From positions 16,230,205 to 16,294,204 of the forward strand of contig CM055728.1 of NCBI GenBank assembly GCA_029465975.1: a stretch of DNA of 64,000 nt, written 5' to 3'. Below, piece by piece: positions 23,863 through 35,707 of the stretch. Each line of letters begins with the position of its first letter. The first letter of the stretch is position 1. The notes under the pieces are model-generated. The model ran no database searches, was not told the origin of the DNA, and saw only the letters and a program-made list of their open reading frames with translations. The translations under genes were made by a program, and so were the position numbers. Origin of the DNA: Dallia pectoralis. Taxonomy: Eukaryota; Chordata; Actinopteri; Esociformes; Umbridae.

Positions 23863-25594
23863 ACTTCATGCATTTTTATTTTTGCAAATAGAAAGCTTAT
23901 CTGTTCCCAACTGTTATGATATGACTGTATTGCATTTGTGGATGGACAGAAGTGTGCTTTTCATTGAGCTATGAACTTCTATACAATGTGAAGTGTTTAC
24001 AGACAATTTAGATCTAGCAATGATCAGAATTAGTAGATCAGTAATTACACATCTCTATGGATGTTTTTCAGTGAAGTGCATGGGAATTGTCTTTCATTAA
24101 TAACATAAAGACACTACACAACACAAGCTGTCATCCACTGGTTTTCATAAATAACATAAAGACACTACACAACACAAGCTGTCATCCACTGTTTACACTA
24201 TGTTGACCAGTAATTGGTAATCCATTGAGTGCGCTTTCTATGTGGGCATTTTGACTTTACCAAACCGAATGGTTTGCTTAGACGTGGGGCTGAGTAATAT
24301 TATGTGCTTGACAAGGTATCGGCAAGTGAAAGAGAAAATGAGAGTAGGCGAAAAAGAGGAGGAGAGGAATGAGTGGGGTTATTCCATCAAGTGTAATACT
24401 CTCCACAGACCTTTCGGTGACAAAAAAGTGAAAATGTAGATCAGAGTGGAATCTACCAAAAAAAGAAAGCACACATTGAGCAGGAGCAGAAAGATGGAAA
24501 ATGTAATGTGTTAATTCCAAAATACCAAAATGGTAAGTAAGGTGTCATGGTTTGTACGAGTCTAATACAGCGAAACAGTTAACATGTATGACATGATTCT
24601 CCCCTTGTTCAATCATCAAATAAAGACACAAATTCCAAAAGTATTGTGTATCAACATGTTGGTCACCCCCAATCCTAACTATAACACAGCTTAAGCAATG
24701 GTACATGTGTAGACCTGCCAGACATTAGCTGTAAGGCTTTCGCTCTACCCCGTAGTCAAATGTCAGAAATCTTCTGTCTGTCGTAACTGAATTAGTCCCT
24801 CAACAACGCCTCTCAACCTTCCCACACTAACTTTGCCCACCAGGCAAAAACACTGTTTAGACGGCTAGACTGAAAACCAGCAGAATTCAGCATGTGTCCT
24901 GCCTCCTGCTCTCAACTGTGAGGACTTCTCAGCGCTCCATCCATGTATTCAGAGGAGGTGCAGTGTTACATGGGATGCCTTATTAGAAAGGAGAAGGACT
25001 GATGCACAGAGACAACCTACAACTACAACAACTAGAGCATGTCTTACTAGGTCAACATTGACTCTGATGTCCCCTGTTCATTCAATGTCACATTACAAAA
25101 ACACAGGCACTTGTTTTCACTGCAAACCGACGGTTCACTTCAGGAGAGTGTCGGCTGTACCCAGCGATGTGTTAAAAAATATGGTTGACAGAACAGCACC
25201 ATGTTATTTTTACTCAAAAAGTTGAAGAAAAAGCATTACTAATACGGAACAAGATTACAAAATGTCTCTTATCGACCATGTAATTGGTTTAAAGATCAGT
25301 CTTTAGGTTGACGTTTCCATATTTTCTTATTGTGGAAAAGCTGTTATATATCATTTTTTATCATTGAAAAAATATACATTTTTGCAGTAGCCAGCAGAAA
25401 ACTGGGGTGTTGGTGCTAAGAAAAATGTCCTCTCTCTGTAGAGAGTGTTCAGACTGCTACCAATGTTCAGCCATCTTTCCTGCCACAGAACTGGATTTGT
25501 AATGTATGTAATCCTGGTCCTACAGAACAAATGGACCGCATAGGCCAATAGCATATTCTTTGCAGCATCAAAGTTATACGACCTGATTAGCCTG
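23863..25594. other. Spacer with one short duplication
   Basis: Near 24100-24195 about 47 bp (ATAACATAAAGACACTACAC followed by AACACAAGCTGTCATCCACT) is present twice in tandem. No gene is recognised; open frames at 24242-24520 have no family match. Confidence 0.5.
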
Positions 25595-25650
25595 CACTGT
25601 AAGAAATTGCTGTAAAAATACAGCCGATTTCCCACAGTAACACACTGTTT
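25595..25650. repeat. hAT-like terminal sequence (left)
   Basis: CACTGTAAGAAATTGCTGTA followed by AAAATACAGC resembles the ends of fish hAT-type elements. An inverted partner lies at about 29175-29206 (CTGTTTTTCTACAGGGAAAT, then TTCTTACAGT). The flanking eight bases do not match, so the pair may not be the ends of one insertion. Confidence 0.5.
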
Positions 25651-25799
25651 TCCTGAATTACAATATTGTACTGTAGACAACTGAGAATGTGAGGCGGGGC
25701 AAGGGAATGACATGCATGAATGATCCAAACAGTCTGCTACTGTAAATTCTAAAGCAGGATATTCACTAGAAAAAGACAAATAAAGACATGTGTATCAAA

Positions 25800-26188
25800 A
25801 TATTGAAAATAGGCTGCAATTGGTAACTTGTAAACAAGTATTAGTCATCACAGCAGTAGTTATAGCCATGTAGGGATATTTTACAATGGCTTTGCTATAT
25901 TTTGTCTGGATATCGATATACGATATATATCCCAATAATTTCTCTCGCAACATTAAAGGGAAGAAAACCTGAACGCTCTGCCTGACTTTAGTGTACATTT
26001 GTGGCAGTGCTTCTAGTTGCGAATGTGAAGCTCATATCTCGGGTCAATCATTTTCAGCAGCATTTTGATTCCGACTTGTTCAACAGTTGCAACAGGGACC
26101 ATATCTTTAGCAATGTGATAGGACACCGCTTTCGTTATAGTACACCCCTTGTCACTTTTCTTTTCATAAGGCACACTGAGGGAAAATG
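25800..26188 (-). pseudogene. hAT (ZBED1/4-like) transposase fragment, left of nested insertion
   Basis: Minus-strand reading gives SVPYEKKSDKGCTITKAVSY, then HIAKDMVPVATVEQVGI and LLKMIDPRYELH, followed after a frame change by LYTKVRQSVQ. This is the order found in BED-finger hAT transposases (an ITKAV..HIAKDM.P..TVE...F...LK.LDPRYE segment, then .LY..VR). The coding sequence is interrupted at 26189 by an inverted-repeat element and resumes at 27373. The RNase H-like core and the C-terminus are missing. Confidence 0.75.
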
Positions 26189-27372
26189 TACGGTGGCCCT
26201 CAAGTGCAAAACACACACAAAAATATGATGGCATCCCCCAAATGAACATGCTCCACCAATATAAAAAATAATACCCCAATAATTAACACACGTTCCCTCA
26301 AATACGACTAACCTTCCCCCACACATGAACAAATTACCCCGAAAATGAACACACTCCCCCCGAATACGAGTGAAGTTCAGTGAACTCCCCCTAAATAGGA
26401 TGACAATTCCCCCAAATACAAAGACACGCTCCCCCACAAGTGAAACGACATTACATTAACTCAGTACGGAAAGGGCGGGTGCAACACCTTGTCGCTGATT
26501 GGATGCACAGACACAAACAGGAAATAAGAAGTTTGATGGTTTTGGAAGGAAGAAAAATGAGTGCAAACAATTCTGCAAGTCATGTAATTGCACTAATTAC
26601 TCTTTATTTTAATCAGGGATATTCTTATGAAATCATCTTAGATATGCTGTCAACATTTCACAACATTAAAATTAGTATGCGCTACAAAAACTCGGCAGAT
26701 CAAAATGCTTTCCACAATAACCAGTACCGCTGCAAGCCATTTTGGTGCACTAAGCATGATTCTATTATGATGCCCCCCCAAACAACACGAGAAAAAAACT
26801 TATTTTTCGCGTTTTTATCTTCATTCGTTTTCTCCTGACTCCTGCTGTCTTTCCCCAAAAATCTACAGCCTACTATCAAACTTCGTCAGTATTTGGGGGG
26901 AAGGGGGCACCATGGTTACGTTCTAGCGCAGTTAAATACTCTTGTTCCGCACGGTTTTTTATAAACATCCCTTAAAAGTGCTAAAAATATTTATATCGGG
27001 AAATAATATCGGCATTATAATTTTTCGACTATTTTAGGTGCCCCCCCCAGCACTTGAACTTGCGGTTGCGCTGGCAGTAAGGGCAATACATGCTTGCAAC
27101 ATTTAGTGGACTTCTTAATGTAATGTCATTTCCCTTGTGGGGGAGCGTGTCTTTGTATTTGGGGGAATTGAGTCGCAATAGGGGAAATATGTCATCCTAT
27201 TTAGGTGGAGTTCACTCGTATTCGGGGGGAGTGTGTTCATTTTCGGGGTAATTTGTTCATGTGTGGGGGAAGGTGTGTTAATTATTGGGGAAATATTTGT
27301 TATATTGGTGGAGCATGTTCATTTGGGGGATGCACTCATATTTTGTGTGCTTTGCACTTAATGGCCACCGTA
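26189..27372. mobile_element. 1.18-kb transposon with ~250-bp terminal inverted repeats
   Basis: The ends are TACGGTGGCC and GGCCACCGTA, and the inverted repeats run about 250 bp (26189-26458 against 27120-27372), rich in short T/C-C-C-C-C-A-A phrases. It is flanked on both sides by AAAATG (26183-26188 and 27373-27378), a 6-bp target-site duplication. The 660-bp interior holds a short coding remnant described separately. Long inverted repeats and a 6-bp duplication fit a DDE transposon; I think of IS3EU-like or a similar integrase-type family, but cannot confirm that. Confidence 0.9.
26560..26682 (+). pseudogene. Helix-turn-helix remnant of a transposase
   Basis: Inside the inverted-repeat element a short frame reads NNSASHVIALITLYFNQGYS, then YEIILDMLSTFHNIKISMR. 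It resembles the N-terminal HTH of multicopy fish proteins with an integrase-type catalytic domain (a YF..G.....I...L...H.I.IS.R pattern). After ISMR the similarity stops abruptly and no catalytic domain follows, so the element is non-autonomous. The open frame nominally runs 26440-26838. Confidence 0.55.
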
Positions 27373-27480
27373 AAAATGAGGTTTGCATTGAGCATTTTTT
27401 CGGGGCTGGATCTTTTTCGGCCTAGGTCCCAGCGCAAGCAGCAGCTGCCTCATACGCTAACCATTCAAGTGGGAAACACA
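27373..27480 (-). pseudogene. hAT transposase fragment, right of nested insertion
   Basis: With the nested element and one AAAATG copy removed, minus-strand translation runs without interruption from AEKDPAPKKCSMQTSFS (about 27418-27373) into LSVPYEKKSDKG (left fragment). Upstream of that one stop codon precedes an Ala-rich stretch. A clear BED zinc finger was not found beyond this. Confidence 0.6.
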
Positions 27481-28860
27481 CAAATTGAGGAACAGCTATG
27501 TTCATGCACAGCAGTAATAAAGTGTACCTATAGTGAACACATGATGACTACTGTTAATGAACTGATTAAGTTCGCATAGCAACATTTTCCTTGGAGATCT
27601 CCGGGCAAGCCCCCTGATGTCCGTCCTTAGACCTAATACCGGGAGAGCCGCGATCGGATTGGGGTACTCAAGGGTAGGGCGTCGATTAACAAAATGCTTA
27701 AATACATTTTAAAGTATTTCAGTGAGCCTCCGTATTGCCTTTAATCATCTTTTTTACGTTCAAATATATGCACTATGAACAAAGAACCGTCATTTTCTAA
27801 GCAATGCTGTGCTGAGTAAATTTGTAGCGTTTCTGTATCATCAGCTGAACGCAATTACTTGTGCGCCCGAACTCCAGAATAACGGTAAAGGAATGCTTGT
27901 ATCGTGTTCCATGCAAGCGCAAGGTGTGTATAATTACATTTGTTTGACTTTAACGGGGTTCGAATTAATCTGCAACAGAAATAACGATGCTTTAAACTAA
28001 TATTTGAGAAATATGCGATGATGCCCATCTCTGTCTTATTCGATTGTAAAGAAATTAGAAACAATTTAGTAAGACAGTAGCTTTGGCAATCGTGGTTTAA
28101 TTCCAGCAAAAACTATTCCTAGATTTGGCCAAACGGAGGCATTTGGCAAAACATTGGACATTTTGTTGAGAACTAGATTTGTTTAATAGACTATTTGTTT
28201 TTTCGGTTTTGCTAAACGTGTATTATGTTCTGTAATGTTTGTGTAAATGATTCTATACTATTCAGGCATATGTCAGGCATATGCGTATTCACAAAAATGT
28301 GCCTAATGTAACGTTGAAGTGTGGTTTGCCTGATTGTAACAGAACCATCCAAACGTTTGCATCTTTTAAATCGCACACTTATATGCGTCTAATCTGATGT
28401 TAGGGCTGGCTTGGCTTGTTTTCTACATTTGAGTTAACATGTCAATACAAATGTCAAGGCTGTCCTGTCTCGGGGTGAAGGTGTTGAGGTTGCTCTTTGT
28501 ATTGTCCAGCTACTGATGCTACTCAATTACTTGAAGATATGAACTCTAGTATTTTTGGTGTGTTCAGGTGCTCCATGGGAATGAACCCAGACGTTTTGCC
28601 TTTTGGAAATTATTTTTGTACAATTGTACGATTATAATTATGAACTACCTGATCTAATTTGTTGTCCTTTTCATTTACATATATTCTAAATAAATGGATC
28701 ATATCATATCAAACTCTTTTTAACATGTTTGGAATGTCTTTTTTAACCTGTTCATCTGGTACATTAGCATATTGTTTAAAATGACATAAAATGTTAGCAT
28801 ATTTTATTAAATTGACAGTATATGTGTTGTACTGCAACAGATGACAACTGTACTTCTAAA
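27481..28860. other. Unclassified spacer
   Basis: No gene or clear repeat is recognised. It could be interior of a decayed hAT element if the ends at 25595 and 29206 belong together. Confidence 0.4.
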
Positions 28861-28869
28861 TACTTTTGG

Positions 28870-29206
28870 TTACTGTAGAAATGACAGTAAGGAGCTGGCA
28901 ACCTTGCTGGCAGCACTTTACCGTTATTTCTTAGAATAACAGTATGTAGCTGTTTTGACCTTCTACAGTAAACAACTGTCATCCTAAACACGGATGGCTA
29001 CTGTAGGAAGACAGTAAAGAGCTGGCAACCCTGCTGCCAGCATTTTACTGTATTATATCGGATAAACAGGATTGTCCTGTTTTGTACTTCTACAGTAAAC
29101 AACTGTAATTGTAATTACAGTATCCCTTCTGTAGAAATTACAGAGAATAGCTGGCAACCCTGCTGCCATCACATTACTGTTTTTCTACAGGGAAATTTCT
29201 TACAGT
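28870..29206. repeat. ~128-bp tandem repeat, 2.6 copies, hAT-end related
   Basis: Units begin CTGTAG.AA..ACAG at about 28875, 29002 and 29131, and contain AGCTGGCAACC.TGCTG.CA and CTTCTACAGTAAACAACTGT. The unit is rich in inverted TACTGTA/TACAGTA motifs. The third copy ends in TTCTTACAGT at 29206, the inverted partner of 25595. Confidence 0.8.
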
Positions 29207-30731
29207 TTGGATATGAAGGCTGTGCTGATCGTTTCTTGACAAGTTCTTACATTGAATAATCCTTATTTTACAAAACAAGAATAGACTGACGAGTATCATA
29301 AGGTAGTTCTTTGTTTCTGGACGTTTTGAGCGTGTAATTAAACACACAATGTTCTCCTGATACTGAACTAGTCTAAAGAATGGCAGCTTTATTGCTTCTT
29401 TAATGAGCAAAACATATTTCAGATGTGCCAATGTAATTGAAAAAGGTGTTTCTAATGATCATTTAGTCTTTTTAAATAATAAACAAAAATAACATATCAT
29501 TGAAACACATAGGACTGATGTTTGCTGATAACGGGCCTAAGTAGATATTTTATCAAAAATCACCCTGTTCCCGCAGTTACAATAGTCATTTATATCATTT
29601 ATTATTGTATTTCTGTTTAATTTAATGTAATTTTAATGGACACAAAATTAGATATTTCCTTAACAAACAAGTTATATATAAGTGACTCCATACTCTTAAA
29701 GGTAGTGTATATGTGTGTGTCAGTTGAAAATCAAAGCAGTCAAGTAAGAGTTTTATGAAATGTATGTTCAGAGGTCACTTTTGGTCTGTTTTTATGTTCT
29801 TCTGCATTTCTCACAAAGTAAAGGGTGGTAGAAAAAGCAGAGGGTACTAAATTGAGACATCAGACAAAAACATAAAAAGGCTGGGGAAAACATAGACCAT
29901 GAAACTGGATAAATACAGATTCAGAAAGTTGAGTGAAATGAGTCGAACAAACAGAAGAACATTTTGCATTATTCTGTGCCTGTCTGCACCAGAATCTTTA
30001 TCTTATATTCCATCACTCTCAAGAGAGTCTGAGATGGTTTTCTTTGTTCTGTCATTGGATATTAACAATATTTACTGAATGAGCTCGTTGCGAAAAGATC
30101 ATTTCTAATCATGATGATTGCGCGCATACACTGGAACTCTATAAAAAAAATAATTCTCCACAGAACACATTGGTATCTTGTTGCTAAGCAACTGTTGTTT
30201 TTTTGGTCCAAATTAAACTAATACAAATTTGCTTGCGCACATCTAATTTCCCAATCCAGATACATACTGCATTTTTTACAACATAGCATTTTTAAGCTAT
30301 TAAATATACAAGTTGAATGGCTAATAGATAACTTTTGTTTTAAGATGGTTATATTTCAGGCTTCACGTGTTATGTGAAATATCAATGATATGTTGAACAA
30401 CCAATAATCAATTTATTGAACTTTGCCAAAAGGCAGTCTCTCGGGCCAATAAGAAGAAGTGACAAAGACTGGAATGTCATATCACAAAGTGAGGGGAAAT
30501 TATGGACACTCACACACAAAAAACAGACCCGAAGACTTGTCAATCACGCAGCTTACCACAGGTCTGGCAGCATAATAACTGCAAGGGTTTTTCTAAAAAA
30601 GCATTCTAATTGGACGACATCAAACTCCTGCTGTTTTCCCAGGTTGACACCTACCTTGTTTAGCTTTTCCAGGAAATCCTTGAATTATAACATAATTAGA
30701 AAAATTACGAATTTCATCAAACCAACATTCC
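29207..30731. other. Unclassified AT-rich spacer
   Basis: The 131-aa open frame at 30416-30811 has no recognisable domain, and its end lies within the adjacent MITE. No other structure is seen. Confidence 0.4.
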
Positions 30732-30739
30732 CATTAGAT

Positions 30740-30945
30740 CAGGGATGTCAAACCGGTTCCATGGAGAGCCTAGTGTATGCAGGTTTTTGCTCTCACCTTG
30801 TTCTTGATTGATTAATTAGGTCACTAATTGGTAAGGTTCTACCCTCTACTGGTTGTTTAGGTCTGAACTGGGAACTGGAAAATTTAAATGAAAACCCAAA
30901 AACCTGCATACACTAGGCCCCGGTGGAACCGGTTTGACACCCGTG
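30740..30945. mobile_element. 206-bp hAT-type MITE with perfect 8-bp duplication
   Basis: The left end is CAGGGATGTCAAACCGGTTC and continues CTAGTGTATGCAGGTTTTTG; the right end is its inverted copy, AAAAACCTGCATACACTAGG to GGTTTGACACCCGTG. Both sides carry CATTAGAT (30732-30739 and 30946-30953). An eight-base duplication and CAGGG.TGTCAAAC ends fit a hAT-superfamily non-autonomous element. No coding capacity. Confidence 0.95.
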
Positions 30946-31236
30946 CATTAGATATATTTTCAGGAAATGAATAATACTTTGAGACAGAAGTTGTTTTGAG
31001 ATAATGCAGTTACCTTTGAAACACTGTGCCATTACAACACAGGAGTCAAGGTTTTTGATAATTGGCCTCTGTATACCAGTGTAGATATTCCACTGAAAAT
31101 CAGCCAATCCCAGCTACAATAGTCCTATAAATTAATTAACAAAGGAATTACACTGTATTTCTGATCAGTTTGATCTTATCAAATCGACAAAAAAGTTGCT
31201 TTTCTTTCAAAAACTAGGAGTTTTCTAACTGACCCC

Positions 31237-31609
31237 TGTGAGGAACAGAGATCTGTCCCTCTCTATGCCTGAGTTGGCACTCCTGCCAGCGGAGAGAGGG
31301 AGGAAAATCAAGTCACAAAAATATTTAAGTCAACTGAGTTTTGTCCGCACCTGTTGTCTGTTTAATCATTAGTTCATGTATTTAGCTCTGGTCTTTTCAG
31401 TCTGCAAGTGTCGGGTCACTGTTTCTATGTTTGCATGTTTCACGTTCCAGTGTGAAGGCTATCTGTTTCCAGGTACAGATTATGTTTGTTATTTTGTAAT
31501 ACTATGAGTTCTGTTAATATCCTGGCTGCTTGAAAATAAATAAAGACTCTGCAATCGGTGACACTCTGCGCTGGTGTCCACTACCTACCTCAGAGCCCGA
31601 TTTGTTACA
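31237..31609 (+). repeat. 5' LTR
   Basis: A 373-bp repeat with internal AATAAA (about 31538) as a possible polyadenylation signal. It shares with the 3' LTR the phrases AGATCTGTCCCTCTCTAT, CTGCCAGCGGAGAGAGGGAG, TGAGTTTTGTCCGCACCTGT and GTGTCGGGTCA. The two LTRs differ by many substitutions and a length difference of about 90 bp, so the insertion is not recent. Confidence 0.92.
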
Positions 31610-32464
31610 GAATGACCCGACCATGAGAATGGAAGCAGCAGAAACCAGCCTCTCTGTTCTGCCCGAGACCAGCTTATCTGTCCTGCCCGAGATCAGCCTC
31701 TCTGTCCTGCCAGAGATCAGCTTCTCTGTCCTGCCCAAGATCAGCCTCTCGGTTCTCCGTTCTGCACGAATCCGTTTTCCATGTTCTGCCTGAGTCTGGT
31801 TTCCCTGTTCTGCCCGAGTCTGGTTTTCATGTTCTGCCCGAGTCTGGTTTCCCCGTCCTGCCCGAGTCTGGTTTCCCCGTCCTGCCCGAGTCTGGTTTCC
31901 CCGTCCTGCCTGAGTCCACTTCCCAGGTAATGGCCGAGGCCAGCTCCACTGGCCAGTCCAAGACCAGTCCCACCATCTGTACCGAGCTCAGTTCCAATGT
32001 CCAGTCCAAGCCCAATTCCCCTATCCAGTCCGAGCTCAGTTCCATTGTTCTGTCCAAGTCCAGTTCGAGTACAGTCCCACTGTCCAGTCCGAGTCTGTCC
32101 CTACTGTCCAGTCCGAGTCTGTCCCTATTGTCCAGTTCGAGTCCGGTCCCTATGTTCATTTTGAGTCTGGTCCCACTGTCCAGGATCGAGTCTGGTCTCA
32201 CGGTACAGTCCGAGTCCGGCCTCACTGTCCACTCAGAGTTCTGTTCTCCGGTTCAGTCTGTGTCAGGTTCCCTGGTCCAGGGTGAGTCTCACGGGAGTCT
32301 GTCCCGTGGGTAGAGACACAGCCTGGGACTTTGCCAAAGGATGCCAGAGGGGATTTGGCACGAGTGACCCGTCGTCCGGGCTGGCCACCTCCAAGCCGGC
32401 CGTGTCAAGGGAACGACCGTCCCTGCCGACCGTCCCTGCCCTTTGTATGCGTGGAGGGGGGTAC
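31610..32464 (+). other. LTR element interior, degenerate proline/serine-coding repeats
   Basis: A short 24-bp periodic tract (TCTGCCCGAGTCTGGTTTCC and relatives, about 31660-31920) is followed by CCAGTCCGAG-type repeats to about 32280. Ser/Pro/Leu-rich open frames (31530-31793, 31930-32313) result from it. Nothing catalytic is encoded. Confidence 0.8.
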
Positions 32465-32928
32465 TGTGAGACTCGGAGATCTGTCCCTCTCTATATCGGA
32501 GTTGGCACTCCCCCTGCCAGCGGAGAGAGGGAGATAATCATGGAAATGCGAAACACCTGAGTTTTGTCCGCACCTGTTTGCCATGTAATCATTAGTTCAT
32601 GTATATAGCTGCTCTAGTCATTTCTGTCAACCAGTGTCGGGTCATTGATTCTGTATCACTGTTCTATGGTGTTGTTACAGTTTTGATTACTAGATCCCTG
32701 TTCGAAAGCTTGTAATGTTTGCTGGTATGTTAGTTTCTGATCATGTTCGAGAGTAGCCTGTTTAAGGTACGGTGCGATCCGTTTTTGATCCACGGCCTTA
32801 TTTTGTTTACTCAAAGTGTTTCAGTTCCAGTACCGTGTTTTGCCTGTCTTCAAATAAAGACGTTGCATTAATTGAGAGCTTTGCGCCGGTGTCCGATACC
32901 TGTTACCTGAGAAAGCCCTTTCGTTACA
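32465..32928 (+). repeat. 3' LTR
   Basis: A 464-bp copy of the LTR that begins TGTGAGACTCGGAGATCTGT and ends TTTCGTTACA. CAAATAAAG near 32850 contains a polyadenylation-type AATAAA. It follows the polypurine tract. Confidence 0.92.
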
Positions 32929-32933
32929 ACCCC

Positions 32934-35705
32934 AAACTTTTGAATGGTAGTGCACACTGACAGAATGTTTCAGGGTTGTATTTATTAACCTAAACTATTT
33001 TTCTCCCATTAGAAATAATCAGATTAGTCCCACTGATTTTCCCCAATGTGTTGCAGCAGAATTGATGGAATTCCAGTCCAAGGATGTCTGTGGTTCTGTG
33101 CATCATCTGTGTAGAGACTAGGCCTATCCTGGTTGAAGTGCCACTCCTACAGCAACAACATGTGTCCCTACGCATCAGTCATTCTCCTATTTCCATTAGG
33201 CTCGAGATGAGCCTTTGTATCTCTAACTTTCCACATCAAAGGACTGCGCAAGGGAAAACCACAACAATAGTGCCCTAAACCCATAGAAATACACATCAGC
33301 CATGAAATTGAAGTCTTTCAAGCTGCTGCTATGACCAGGAGTGAAATGTCAAATGCATTTGTTGCCAACTAATAGTTTCAAGTGATACATGTTTGCAGAC
33401 AGTTGTGCTGCCTTCAGTTAGAAAGCTTGGTAGAACTAATTGTGTATGCCTTACATACGTATTTTAAGTTTCTTAAAAGATTAAATATACCGCAAGTAAA
33501 TACACAACACCAATCACAACACTATGGATGTTTTAACTATTAAACAAAGTTCTGTTCGGGAGTCAAATTAGTTAACTTTCAGTTGATCTGAGCTGGAACA
33601 GGTGAGAGCTTATTCTTCCATTGCCATGAAAATTAGGTTTGAATAAAGTTCTTAAGACCAGGAAGTGCTAAAGACTTCCCGGCCAGGTTCTAAAAACTTG
33701 TCGGCCAGGTTCTAAAGACCAGAAAATGTAATGTACACACTTCATACTGAGATGTAATGTTTTAAACGTACATGATGCCAGTAAACAGGTTGCTATGAAT
33801 ATAAAATGCATGTATTCAATTATTTATTTTTTCCTTTCTAAAGCACTTTGAATTGCTTCTATGTATGTATTGTGCTATACACATGAACTTGCTTGCTTAC
33901 TAAGGGCAAAATCTGGCTAAGAGAACATCCAATAAGAGGACATAATCAGAGTGGAATGTACAATTGCAAAATAATTCTCAATGTCTAAAAATGCATAGCC
34001 ACACTGGTGTGCATGCTACGAGAACTCTACTGGAGTAATTTCAAGCTCATTAATTATACTTAAGGGAAGATTACATATTCTCTGAACCAAAGCAAATATG
34101 GTAAATGTTGTGTGCACATGGGCTGGCTTGCTTAAGCATTATACTGTAATACAACCCTGTGGTGTTGTATGTAAAAAGCATATAACTAACTAATGTGATT
34201 AGTGTTTGAGTACCTAGAAAAGCGCTATATAATAAAATATTATTATATTTTATTATACTAATATTTTTATTTTTTATTATAATAATTTGATTTTATGTTA
34301 TTATATTATTATTTTTAGTGACACTGTACTCAACCACGTTTGTGTACATGTTATGACAATAAATGCTGCGCTTTTGACAATGAAATGACAATGAAATGAC
34401 AGTCAATCCTGAGTTACTTCACTGAGGCATCAGACTTTGAGAAATTAATATGTTATTTGTTGTAAACATGATTATTTTAATCTGATTACTGGGCAGTGTC
34501 ACACATCCCCTGTGTTCTGTACTCTAAATCTGTATGCGTTAGCACAAGCCAGGCCTGTACAAGAACATTTCATGCTATTTCTTTATTTTACCCAATTCCT
34601 GTGAAAAACATTTAGGCTTCTTGGGCTAAATTATTATGTATTTTGTTTACATGATTTGAAGAGATTTTCTGGAGCACCTGATGGTTATTGAATCATGAAT
34701 ATATTAGAAATCCGTTTACAATGGGTATCCATTCAAAATTATCCAAGTGATTGAGATCAAAAGTTGAGATTAAGTAACGTAAAATCAAGACAGTACAGGT
34801 CATCTTTTACTTCAGTACCGTCTCTTCTGACCCGAAGAATTCTATTAAATCAAGACACAAATGAGAATGATCCTTTAGGGACATCTACTGTTAGTTAAGC
34901 AGAATTACACCTTCAACTGTTTGCAAGTGATTCACATATCTGAATAACCAGTACACCCTGTGTTCTCATCACATGCAATATATAGGACTATCCCTAATAA
35001 CAGTCTTACAACATCTTGTGGGTTTAGAGCTTGGCCAACTCAGAAAACCTGACAGAGCAAGCGTCAACAAGTTGATACACAGAGTCTAGGAAAAACTCTG
35101 ATGGGATGAATTTAGGAAGAAACCTAGAGAGGAACCAAGCTCTGATGGGTTACCAGTCCTCTTCTAACTGTGCTCTTAATAGTTTAATATATATTTTTTT
35201 TAAATATAGTGTGTTATTGTAATGTATTAAGTTGGATAGTCTTCTAGCAAAGGAGCTGAACATTGGACAACTATCCTAGTTAACTACTGTGGAGAAATAT
35301 CTGGTTGTCTTAAGCAAATATCCAACGATCCCAGAGCCTGCAGAGATTAAAAGTCCTGAGATGGCAAAAACAGCAGACAGAAATGTTTCTATAAAAGGAT
35401 TGTGAATGCACAGACAACTGCATACGGGAAGACTTGACAGAACCGGACTATTTTCATCATTTCAGAATCAGAATCAGAAAGTGTTTCATTCGCCAAGTTC
35501 GTTTTCATGAACAAGGAATTTCCTTGGACCCATCTCAAAAATTAACAACAATACAAACAACACGAGCAAGAGAGACCATGCCTTGTTTTTCATGAGTTGA
35601 AACACCTGTTGAGTTTGAGACTTGCATTATAGGAAAATAAAATAAAGATCATATACATTCACGGGCAAAAAGAAAAAAGTGTTAAGACCAAACCAGACCC
35701 ATATA
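32934..35705. other. Spacer with short dispersed-repeat fragments
   Basis: There is no gene. About 35085-35170 (AGGAAGAAACCTAGAGAGGA, then ACCAGTCCTCTTCTAACTGT) resembles a dispersed repeat I recall from salmonid sequences. About 35465-35560 (CAGAATCAGAAAGTGTTTCA, then CAAGGAATTTCCTTGG) resembles a LINE 3' tail. A 70-bp AT-only tract lies at about 34230-34310. Near 33660-33722 a GCCAGGTTCTAAA phrase is duplicated. Confidence 0.5.
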
Positions 35706-35707
35706 TG

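Larger units (their letters stand above)
31237..32928 (+). mobile_element. Complete non-autonomous LTR retrotransposon (Ty3/gypsy-like)
   Basis: Two direct repeats bound a short interior: 5' LTR 31237-31609, interior 31610-32464, 3' LTR 32465-32928. Both LTRs start TGTGAG and end GTTACA. The target duplication ACCCC is perfect (31232-31236 and 32929-32933). A polypurine tract GTGGAGGGGGGTAC directly precedes the 3' LTR. The interior opens with a short frame, MRMEAAETSLSVLPETSLSV, at a position where fish gypsy elements start gag, but this runs into repeats and there is no protease, reverse transcriptase or integrase. It needs a helper element for movement. Confidence 0.92.

Noticed and set aside
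25351..25779. 142-aa minus-strand frame
   Set aside because: It crosses the hAT-like terminus at 25595 and shows no recognisable family pattern.
30416..30811. 131-aa frame
   Set aside because: No domain, and its C-terminus is encoded by a MITE end.
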